Positions 22,501 through 31,096 of a DNA stretch of 64,000 nucleotides are shown here, piece after piece. The position numbers were made by a program, and so were the translations under genes. The stretch is from assembly GCF_030704535.1 (NCBI RefSeq), contig NC_081808.1, positions 16,862,501 through 16,926,500 on the forward strand, given 5' to 3'. Position 1 is the stretch's first letter. Each line of letters starts with the position of its first letter. The stretch comes from Vitis vinifera (lineage: Eukaryota > Streptophyta > Magnoliopsida > Vitales > Vitaceae). The notes under the pieces were generated by a model. That model made no database searches, had not been told where the DNA came from, and worked only from the letters and a program-made list of their open reading frames with translations.

Positions 22501-23991
22501 GTACAAGATGAGATTGATGCACTTGAGAAGAATGGGACGTGGACTATCACAGATTTGCCGGTTGGGAAGAGGCCTGTGGGGTGCAAGTGGATTTTCACCA
22601 TAAAATACAAAGCAGATGGATCAGTCGAAAGATTCAAGGCTCGTTTGGTAGCTAGAGGGTTTACACAATCCTATGGGATAGACTATCAGGAGACTTTTGC
22701 TCCTGTTGCAAAACTGAACACTATCAGGATCCTTCTCTCATTGGCTGTCAATCAAGATTGGTGCTTGCAACAACTGGACATAAAAAATGCGTTTCTAAAT
22801 GGGGACCTAGAAGAGGAAGTCTACATGGAAATACCACCTGGTTTCGAAGAAAGTATGGCAAAGAATCAGGTTTGCAAACTCCAAAAATCATTGTACGGCC
22901 TTAAACAATCTCCTCGAGCCTGGTTTGATAGATTCACAAAAGCAGTCCTGAAGCTGGGCTACAAGCAAGGTCAGGCTGATCATACTCTATTTGTCAAGAA
23001 ATCTCATGCCGGGAAATTGGCCATATTGATAGTCTATGTCGATGATATTATTCTATCTGGAAATGATATGGGGGAGTTACAGAATTTGAAGAAGTATTTG
23101 TCAGAAGAGTTTGAAGTTAAAGACCTTGGAAATTTGAAATATTTCCTTGGTATGGAAGTGGCTAGATCAAGGAAAGGAATCGTAGTCTCTCAAAGAAAAT
23201 ACATACTCGATCTTCTTAAGGAGACCGGTATGCTTGGATGCAAACCAATTGATACTCCTATGGATAGTCAGAAGAAACTTGGTATCGAGAAAGAAAGTAC
23301 ACCGGTAGACAGGGGGAGATATCAGCGGCTTGTCGGGCGCTTGATTTATCTCTCACACACTCGGCCAGATATTGGCTTTGCAGTGAGTGCTGTAAGTCAA
23401 TTCATGCACAGCCCCACTGAGGAACACATGGAAGCAGTCTACAGGATTCTTAGATATTTAAAAATGACACCAGGGAAAGGCCTATTCTTCAGAAAGACAG
23501 AGAACCGTGACACTGAAGTATACTCAGATGCGGATTGGGCAGGAAACATCATTGACAGGCGGTCCACTTCCGGATATTGTTCTTTTGTCTGGGGAAATCT
23601 TGTTACCTGGAGGAGTAAGAAGCAATCAGTTGTAGCCAGAAGTAGTGCAGAAGCTGAGTACAGAGCTCTTGCACAGGGAATCTGTGAAGGGATTTGGATA
23701 AAAAGGGTTCTTAGTGAACTGGGACAAACGAGTTCATCTCCAATTCTGATGATGTGTGATAATCAGGCAGCTATAAGCATAGCAAAGAACCCCGTGCATC
23801 ATGACAGGACCAAGCATGTTGAGATTGACAGACACTTTATCACAGAGAAGGTGACTAGTGAGACGGTCAAATTAAACTATGTTCCTACCAAGCACCAAAC
23901 CGCAGACATCCTCACCAAAGCTTTACCTAGGCCTAACTTCGAAGACTTAACTTGCAAGCTGGGATTATATGATATATATTCTCCAGCTTGA
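19531..23991 (+). CDS. Copia 2 gag-pol polyprotein, intact
   Basis: 1486 residues from the first ATG of the frame to TGA. Gag: an N-terminal block (ILITGHKLNGHNYLQWSQS) and a CCHC zinc knuckle CDYCKKPGHYKETC near residue 271. Protease: WIVDTGASDHM with the active Asp near 361. GAG-pre-integrase: LHYRLGHPS near 509. Integrase: catalytic D569 (VHSDVWG), D632 (KSDNAKEY) and E668 (GVAERKNRH), with the standard 35-residue D-E spacing. RT: YVDD near 1170. RNase H: YSDADWAG near 1333, then SSAEAEYRAL and the usual RTKHVEIDRHF end. Every catalytic motif I know to look for is present and there is no stop. Gag and Pol share one frame, normal for plant copia. Confidence 0.95.
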   Translation: MTKYGMASSQVSSVTSPESGGRSEIPNLGGNDSSPILITGHKLNGHNYLQWSQSVLLFICGKGKDEYLTGEAVMPETTEPGFRKWKIENSMIMSWLINSMNNDIGENFLLFGTAKDIWDAAKETYSSSENTSELFQVESALHDFRQGEQSVTQYYNTLTRYWQQLDLFETHSWKCSDDAATYRQIVEQKRLFKFFLGLNRELDDVRGRIMGIKPLPSLREAFSEVRREESRKKVMMGSKEQPAPTLDASALAARSFNSSGGDRQKRDRPWCDYCKKPGHYKETCWKLHGKPADWKPKPRFDRDGRAHVAANSESTSVPEPSPFNKEQMEMLQKLLSQVGSGSTTGVAFTANRGGMRPWIVDTGASDHMTGDAAILQNYKPSNGHSSVHIADGSKSKIAGTGSIKLTKDLYLDSVLHVPNLDCNLLSISKLAHDLQCVTKFYPNLCVFQDLKSGKMIGSAELCSGLYLLSCGQFSNQVSQASCVQSQSMSESFNSVSNSKVNKDSEIIMLHYRLGHPSFVYLAKLFPRLFINKNPASYHCEICQFAKHTRTVYPQIPYKPSTVFSLVHSDVWGPSRIKNISGTRWFVTFVDDHTRVTWVFLMKEKSEVGHIFQTFNRMVQNQFNSKIQVLKSDNAKEYFTSSLSTYLQNHGIIHISSCVDTPQQNGVAERKNRHLLEVARCLMFSSNVPNYFWGEAILTATYLINRMPSRVLTFQSPRQLFLKQFPHTHAASSDLPLKVFGCTAFVHVYPQNRSKFAPRANKCIFLGYSPTQKGYKCYSPTNKRFYTTMDVSFFEHVFFYPKSHVQGESMNEHQVWESFLDGVLSFHSESPNPSQFAPTELSTPMPPSVQPAQHTNVPSPVTIQSPMPIQPIAPQLANENLQVYIRRRKRQELEHGSQSTCGQYIDSNSSLPEENIGEDRAGEVLIPSIDDSTLPIALRKGVRRCTDHPIGNYVTYEGLSPSYRAFATSLDDTQVPNTIQEALKISEWKKAVQDEIDALEKNGTWTITDLPVGKRPVGCKWIFTIKYKADGSVERFKARLVARGFTQSYGIDYQETFAPVAKLNTIRILLSLAVNQDWCLQQLDIKNAFLNGDLEEEVYMEIPPGFEESMAKNQVCKLQKSLYGLKQSPRAWFDRFTKAVLKLGYKQGQADHTLFVKKSHAGKLAILIVYVDDIILSGNDMGELQNLKKYLSEEFEVKDLGNLKYFLGMEVARSRKGIVVSQRKYILDLLKETGMLGCKPIDTPMDSQKKLGIEKESTPVDRGRYQRLVGRLIYLSHTRPDIGFAVSAVSQFMHSPTEEHMEAVYRILRYLKMTPGKGLFFRKTENRDTEVYSDADWAGNIIDRRSTSGYCSFVWGNLVTWRSKKQSVVARSSAEAEYRALAQGICEGIWIKRVLSELGQTSSSPILMMCDNQAAISIAKNPVHHDRTKHVEIDRHFITEKVTSETVKLNYVPTKHQTADILTKALPRPNFEDLTCKLGLYDIYSPA

Positions 23992-23998
23992 GGGGGAG
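23990..23998 (+). other. Polypurine tract of copia 2
   Basis: GAGGGGGAG between the gag-pol stop (it overlaps the TGA) and the TG of the 3' LTR. Confidence 0.85.
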
Positions 23999-24199
23999 TG
24001 TTGAAATAATGCCAAAGTTAGGACTTTAATTTAGGAATAAAAAAGGAGAGATCATTTAGGATATTTCCTTATGATTTAGTTTCCTAATTTTAGGAGAGAA
24101 TTAAGCTAGATTGATTGTTTCTTATTCAGTCATTTGTGTATATATATGTGTATGGTGTGTACCGATTCATTATCAATAAAGGAGTTCAGAAATTCTTCA
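23999..24199 (+). repeat. 3' LTR of copia 2
   Basis: 201 bp, identical by eye to the 5' LTR; followed by the AATTC target duplication. Confidence 0.96.
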
Positions 24200-24442
24200 A
24201 ATTCTCTTAATTTGACTTGTCTTTGGAAATATGAATGAAATTGAAAAAGTGTGAATTTTTAATAGAATTCTAGAAATATACATCTTAAATATTGGAAAAA
24301 CATAATATGAAAAAAATCATGGAGGTTAAACTTTTTTTTTTCTTTTTTTAATTTTCCTTCCCCCTTTCTTTCCTGGCCATTTTTCTCTTTGTTTTTCTTT
24401 CCCTCCTACTTCTGCTCATACTTTCCATGATCCAAAATTTGG

Positions 24443-26768
24443 CCTCACTGTTGTGGTGTTAAAGGTTTTGCTGTCATTATAGCAATGCTAATAGAGTGAT
24501 GGTAATGCAACCAGTATGGCATTTGTGTCAGATTCATAGTTGGGGTAAATGTAATATTGTTGTAAGATACTGATTTTAGAGAGTAGTGCTGGTAGGGATG
24601 GTTTTTTCTGGAGTTGTGTTAGCTATAAGCTAGTATTTGCGTTATTACTAGTTATGTAACTAAGGTTATTAAAATAAGTATGTGCTTTAGTAGTTTGCCA
24701 CCACCCTGACCTTTGGCTGACTCCCAATTAATGCGGAAAGACTAAGCATTTACCAAATCCTCCCAATTAGCAAGAGGAGGTAGATAATGATGATCTGTAC
24801 GCTAGTGCTAGTTGTAATATTTTCATGATTTTATCAAAATTATTATTAGAAACCTTAGTAAAGGTGTAGGAATTCAGTAGTACAATAACTACTCTGCTAA
24901 TCTTGTTTTAACTAAGAACAGAATACAATGAGATGAGGTCAAATATATTTTAATGAAGGAACATGCAGGAGATTCCATTATGGGTTTTGAATCAAGTGGC
25001 TTCATTAACTAGCATTGCCAAAAAAAAAAAGAGAAAGGAAAAAAACTGAAATGATGAAGAATAAAAAATACCTACCTATCCTGAGACTGAGAGTAGATGA
25101 CCTTTTCTTTGGCCTTTTGAGATGGATTTCACCCTGCTCCAGTGTTTCTTTCCATGTCTTGAACTTGGGATGTTGAGTTAGAGGCTCTTATACCAAATGT
25201 CATGAACCTTGATCAATATGTCGAAAGCTCTAGAACTGATGAAACACATTAAATCAAATCCCTATATCCCTTTATGGTCGCTATATATTGTTGGTGAGAA
25301 TTTAATGCATTGGAGGCTATCTTTAATTGTTCTAACTCCTTTCAAATTCTTTGAGTATTGTTTGATACTTGTTCCAAAGGTTCCAAAAACAGTTGAATTT
25401 TTTGAGACTCACTCTTTTGTACAGTGTCAAAACTTTGTATGTGAATAAAGAAAGAAGATTTGGTAGAATTAAGCTAGTGCATCTTTGAGGGTAGGCTTTC
25501 CTATCAGGTATTTTAGCATACTACTTCACTAAAGATTTCTCGGGCTGAATGCCAACTTTTTGTTGATGCCCATTCACCTGTTATCCCAAGTGTGGGTAAC
25601 AGCAAAGGTTCTCAGCCACACAGAATGTCTGCAACAAGATTTTGCATTCCAAGGGTGTGCAAAATTGCAGAGATCACAAGGCTGGTAAGGGGGTTATATG
25701 CAGCATAATCAACTCTATGTGGCAAATGGTTGTAACAAAATGGCCTGCACATATGGGATTATGGAACTTGAAAATAAGGAAAAGTTAGGAAGGTGAATAG
25801 TTGCTACTTTCAGCAACAAACCATTTTCCATGATCACTATCCCTATAAACCAATCCTAGTCTCAGGGCCAAGAACATGAGTTGGGGCTTGATAGAGAGGC
25901 TGAACAAATTTACTATTAGATATCTATGATCCCATGAGGCACAATTTTTCAGTTGCCTAAAAGCTCTTACCAAATGTTGAAGGAATTTAACACACCATTT
26001 AGTTATATTATACAGCACTCTAAAATAGGGAAGATTTGAAGCCTAGAAGCTCTTTAAGTAAGATAAGGAGTGAGATATTTTGTAAAAGGGGTCATAGGAC
26101 GAGGTTTTAGACTTCTAGGTGTTTCTTATATTTTGAAAGAAAAACTAATTCTTTAACAGATCATTTCAGAGAAGCTCTTCCACAGAAGTTATAGGCCTGC
26201 CAAACAGGGTCTTACTCTGAAATGGCAGTGCCCCTAGTAACTAGGTTTATGTTGACCTTTAACAGTACCATTGGGGCTTGGCAAAATGGATTGGAAAGGA
26301 CTAGGCTCCCCCAATCCCATCTAGAAAAAAGCATATTTCAGTGCCAGCTGGTTTGTTTGATTTAATTTGGACTCTTTCTCTTCCTTGTGATCAAGAAAAT
26401 GAAGATGACCTTCCAGCTCATTATGCCTCTTGGCTTTGTGAACAGGCTTTTTGTCCCATAGCTGCTGTATCTTGTGTTCATGATAGTTTTTATTTGTTTT
26501 ATGATCATTCTCTTGGTTGCTTCTCAGTTCTTAAATGTGGATATAGATAATCTCCATGTAGGTTTTCAACTTAAGATTATGATCCAATCAAAGTCTACAT
26601 AAAAGAACAAATGTTCCCTTGTTCTCCAAGGATCCCCTTCTTGTAGTTGCCGCCTCGGATATTTGTCTATTAATAAGGAGAGTGTGCATAAGTGGGAATG
26701 TGCTGCCTTGTTTAACCCTCTCCTCTGCCCCCCTTTGTATTCGTTCCTTGTATTCTGGTTTTGAAGCT
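24443..26768. other. Intergenic stretch, no gene recognised
   Basis: Moderately AT-rich single-copy-looking sequence. Small open frames (25209-25448 and 26341-26550, up to 79 codons) have no recognisable motif. The last few hundred bases may be promoter and 5' UTR of the PADRE gene. Confidence 0.5.
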
Positions 26769-27854
26769 ATGACAATGAGTGTAGTCACCAGGGAGAAAGG
26801 TTTGCTGAAGCTGGTGTATCCAGGTCGTTTTGTTGAGCTGCACAAGAATCCTGTAACTGTGGCTGAAGTCTTGAAGAAGAACCCCAGACACTGTGTCACA
26901 CGCCCTGATGTCTTCAGGTTCCCATGGATTGTGGTTAGGCCAGATTCAGTTTTAAATCCTGGGAGAGTTTTCTTCGTTGTTCCCTACCACACCATTCATC
27001 GCTTGTTACAGTCAAAAGGATCCCAGGATCAGTCCTACTCCCTCCCAAAAGGGGACCCTCCTGATCACAATCAAGATCATCTTCCCCATCTTAGACAAAC
27101 ATCTGTATTAGATTCATGGCCAGAATTGACACCAGAGCACATAGGCTGTGAGTCATTTTTCAGTAGAAAATCTCATGTTGTGTCTCTCAATAAGCATAAC
27201 TCCAAGTGTCAACCGCATGTAGTCGCCTATCTGAGCGATGACCAATCTCCTGAACAGAAGTATCCAATTGAGTGCTCAGTTAAGCTCACATCCGTCCATA
27301 GGCTTCTAAGGAAACGATCTCAAAACTTGTCCCAGAATAAGGGAAAATTCAAGCCAGAAGATTGTCGTGCAGAATGTCCTAGACAAAAATATCGAGTTGA
27401 AGCTGGCTCTAAAGTGATGAATTCAGATATGCAATACCATGATGGACTCCTTAAGAAATCTCCAATGAAGTTGCATGCCAAGATGAAAGCACAACATGAT
27501 GGAGACCAACCTCCCAAGAAACGATATCCAGTTGAGAAATGGCCAACTGCCATTGATAACTACAAACATCACCAGCCACATTCTAAGCCACAAACTCCAG
27601 TCAATCCTCTTGTTGAGGCTAGACCCTTCTGTCATATCAGGCAATATGCTTTTGACACCAAAGATCTTGGCCTACAGCCCAGAACTGATCGTGGATCAGA
27701 CCTCGAACATTCTAAGCAGGTCACTCAGTTGAAATCTTGTCTGAAGAAACATGAAGACAATGCTTCGAAGTCTCGAGATCTCAGGGTAACCTTTGCCTTT
27801 CCACTTGAGGATAACAGGAAGAAATTGAAAACTAAACCCTACAAGTTCCATTAG
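26769..27854 (+). CDS. PADRE (DUF4228) domain protein
   Basis: Single-exon frame of 361 residues. Residues ~9-85 form the PADRE/DUF4228 domain: LLKLVYPGRFVELHKNPVTV, AEVLKKNPRHCVTRPDVF, PWIVVRPDSVLNPGRVFFVVP, then the IHRLLQ helix. The remaining ~275 residues are Lys/His/Pro/Gln-rich and look disordered. A short conserved-type C-terminal block, LKSCLKK...DLRVTFAFPLED, is common in this family. PADRE proteins are plant-specific, often induced by pathogens or stress, with unknown biochemical role. The open frame extends 50 codons upstream but without an ATG, so 26769 is the first usable start; an upstream exon cannot be excluded because the sequence ahead (NVLPCLTLSS) resembles the start of some relatives. 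It converges with the kinase gene at 28852. Confidence 0.85.
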   Translation: MTMSVVTREKGLLKLVYPGRFVELHKNPVTVAEVLKKNPRHCVTRPDVFRFPWIVVRPDSVLNPGRVFFVVPYHTIHRLLQSKGSQDQSYSLPKGDPPDHNQDHLPHLRQTSVLDSWPELTPEHIGCESFFSRKSHVVSLNKHNSKCQPHVVAYLSDDQSPEQKYPIECSVKLTSVHRLLRKRSQNLSQNKGKFKPEDCRAECPRQKYRVEAGSKVMNSDMQYHDGLLKKSPMKLHAKMKAQHDGDQPPKKRYPVEKWPTAIDNYKHHQPHSKPQTPVNPLVEARPFCHIRQYAFDTKDLGLQPRTDRGSDLEHSKQVTQLKSCLKKHEDNASKSRDLRVTFAFPLEDNRKKLKTKPYKFH

Positions 27855-28851
27855 AATGTGGAGCCTCTTTAGATTGCTGGTAATTGCAGATCTGTGGATT
27901 CTTTTATTCATCAAACCACATCCATGCATCCAGCTAAGCTTAAAAAGCATCATCTCATTACCCATATCAAATTGCAGTCATGTTCCTTCAATGGTTACCT
28001 AAAACCTTGGGACTGGTGGATTCTTCCACCTTGATAGTGTTGGCATTGGCAATAACACTACTTGGTTTCATGGAATGAGTGTCTTGAGACCTTTGCTCTG
28101 GGAAATGATCAATACAAAGTGCATTTGTTTCTTGTTTCTGTCCATGTTGATGTTCTCTGTGGATTCAAGTGTAGTTAACATGAATTCTGTGTTGTATGTA
28201 GTCTATGATTTCATGGAATGTTCAAAATCTGTTTTCCAAGAGAGAGTTGAAAAATGATGTTCTCATTATAGTAGAAAGATGAAAGGTGCTAATTCTGTAA
28301 CGATATAAACTAGTTTCTTGTGGTGTTTGCTTGATTGTATGACCATTAACATTGTGACGTATTTCTTCATTTCCGATTAAACCATGTGTTTATATCAGGA
28401 AACCTGCTTGCACTATTAGGAATGAACTGAAATCAATCATTATGACCATTGTTTTCTTTTCCTATTTTCAAAAGTATTCTTAGTGGTATCCCCTTGCTCC
28501 CAATCTGCACTCCCTGTGTCTGAGATCGGTATTCAGCAGAGAGGTCAAGGGCCTCTCTGGATGGAGCTTTGACCTGAGTAACTGTAATTTCTTCAGAGAA
28601 TTTACTATGGAACTCCCAGGGGCGGCATAGATACAAATGGGTGTCCTCTCCCTGCAACTTTCTTCATCTGGGTGCAGGGGGTGGTTTTCAAACCACAATG
28701 CCAGTAGTAGAATAGATGATGGACATCCCTCCAGTAGGATTGATTGTCTCAAAAGTAAGATCTGTCACATTCAGTAGGCACTTACAAAAGAGCATACGAG
28801 AGTGAAGATCTTGGAGAAAGGAGACCAAATCAATGAAATTTCCCTTTTTAT
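27855..28851. other. Convergent 3' spacer between PADRE and USP-kinase genes
   Basis: Should contain the 3' UTRs of both genes. No open frame with recognisable motifs and no clear repeat seen. Confidence 0.5.
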
Positions 28852-31025
28852 TCACTTTGCATTTAAGTTTTGAATAAATTTAGCCAGCGACCCTTGTAGA
28901 TATGCGTGATATTCTTCACCCGAAAACTCCTCAGATTGATTCAAACCCCAACTGCTGTTTACCTCATTGCGCTTATCAGAGGGTGTCATGGGCTTGAATG
29001 AGCCATTCCAGTCATTATATTTAGGTGGCCTCACTCTGGATGGACTGAATTTCATATGATGCTTCAGTCTCATCAAATGTGAGGAAGGGCTGTGAACTAT
29101 TGTTTCATTCAATGGTTTATCCGCACCATAAACCTTCTTCGACTCTTGTTTCTGGTAAAAAGAGATATGATGTCCATTACGATTAGCCATATGATCACCA
29201 GGCACATCTCCTTCCAATATTTTTAAAACCTGCAGAATCAATGCTCATTTCACTGAGAGTAAAAACGGAAAATCATGGAAGAACAGAAAACTCATGGCTG
29301 ATATCGAGAGTTGTAAGCAACAAAAACCTTGGACATTCTGGGTCTCTTTTCCGGGTGAGGTGAGACATAAGCTGGCTGCAACCATCATACACTCTACTTC
29401 CTTCGCTACATAGTTATCCTCCAATCTAGGATCTATCATCTTCATCTCAAGCAGTGGGCAACCCTGCAACAACACAAAAACCAGAATAAATTGCTAGAAA
29501 ACCAGTGTTGATCATCCTTTTTCTGCACTGAGAACCCTTATGTTTTTCTCAGAAGCCAGAAACAATTGAGGGTAAGGGATCAAACTTGCCCAGTCTAGTA
29601 GGAGTTGCTGTCCCAAGTGTCTGGACAGCTCTGTGGCCTTGCAGCCACTTAACAGCTCTAACAGAACAACTCCAAATGCATATACATCAGCTTTCTCTGT
29701 TATTAGTCCAGTCTGCGTGTACTCGGGCGCCAAGTAGCTAAAAAAACATATACATCGTCCATGGAAAATAGATGAATAGGTATACAAAATGAAACTCTAG
29801 AGGCAATTGTACATTCTTCTGTCAATTCCAAGTTCTTGAAGATGGGATCGCATACACTACAGAGGGTTAACAACAGAGTTGACAGCTCTTTAAGTGAAGT
29901 TCTGTGTTGATTAAACCTTCATTATTTTTTTTGTTAGATTGTTATGATGATTTCTTGCTATGAGGGATTAATAGAAGTTTTTATAAAATTAAGAACATTT
30001 ATATTAATATATTTTATCAAAAAAGCAAAAGGTTGGCCTGGTAGATCTTTAGATGGTTTGGCCAGCCCGGAGCCAGCTTGGCCAGCGTTGATCTTTGATG
30101 GGCTAGGCCTGATAATTTTCTGGGCTTAGGCTTGACTTGATTGCATAATGAGACTTGCTATTTTAGAAATATTTTAATATGTATTTATATATATATATAT
30201 TGTTCAATGACATTTTTACCCTCAACTTTTTATTCAAAAAGTGCTTGAAGTTATATAGGGATTAATAAATTGTTGAAGGGTAATTTTGTCCAAAAGGCGT
30301 TACACTTCATGTTTTCAAAAGAGGGAAGTCATTCTTCCAAATTTGGGTTTTCAATAACCCTTTTAATCAAATAACCCTATTTTATGTAATAACAAGGGAT
30401 GATAATTATGATCTAATGAGGGTTTTTTTTCTGAATCTTAAAGAATTTGAGAACTCTGAACTCATGTAAGTAGAGGCTCTGGTAGAGCCCGAGCCCGGAT
30501 AAAACCCTATGGGATGGGCTAGGGCCTTAATGTGTGGGTTCTAGGTGGGCTATTAATGGGCTTGGGCTCACCTGTTTGCGGAAGATCCCTAGGATGCCAG
30601 TGACTTGGGAGCTCAGTATCGGCTTTGTTCGATGCAGTATGAAACAACACGATTTTTAGAATGTCAAGTTGAACTATTGACACAACGAATATATATTTTG
30701 ATGTAGAATTTTCTGAAAATGATATGCATGAGGAGAATTTTAGTACCCGAATGCACCGATAACCCGTGTTTCCTCAGCTGTTTGGCCGTCTGCTTGCCAT
30801 CTTGCTAGACCAAAATCACCCACCTGCATATGATGAAGAGTTTGGATGATCAAGTAGGATCATATACGCATTTGATCTGTTTGTTTCAATGGAAATTAAA
30901 GGAAAATCACAAAACAAAAAATGTCATGAAACAAAACTATTAAGAGATGGGCTGCATTTTTTTTTAAAAAAAAAATAAGGCCAGTGAAACAACTGAGAGT
31001 GATTGAATGTTGTGTGTGTGAAAGA

Positions 31026-31096
<71 letters not shown>

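Larger units (their letters stand above)
18711..24199 (+). mobile_element. Full-length young Ty1/copia retrotransposon (copia 2)
   Basis: A 5489-bp plus-strand element with 201-bp LTRs (18711-18911 and 23999-24199) that I read as identical, a primer binding site right after the 5' LTR, a polypurine tract right before the 3' LTR, one uninterrupted gag-pol frame, and the 5-bp target duplication AATTC (18706-18710 and 24200-24204). LTRs are identical at insertion, so this is a very recent arrival and possibly still competent. Confidence 0.97.
18641..24442. mobile_element. MITE split by the copia 2 insertion
   Basis: Left end CCATTTGGATCCTGGAAAGT and, on the opposite strand at the right end (24421-24442), TTTGGATCATGGAAAG form terminal inverted repeats. 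The insides start with an A/G-rich arm (GGAAAAGGAAAAAAATAAAAG) and end with its pyrimidine complement. Removing copia 2 (18711-24199) leaves an element of about 310 bp, the same size as the related MITE at 53021-53330, whose ends read TTTGGTTCCCGGAAAGTA. So the copia landed inside an older MITE. Confidence 0.65.

Noticed and set aside
29512..29600. Reading exon 8 of the USP-kinase past the GC donor with the GT at 29585
   Set aside because: With that donor, exon 9 hits a stop within six codons and alignment to the family fails; the GC donor keeps length and frame.
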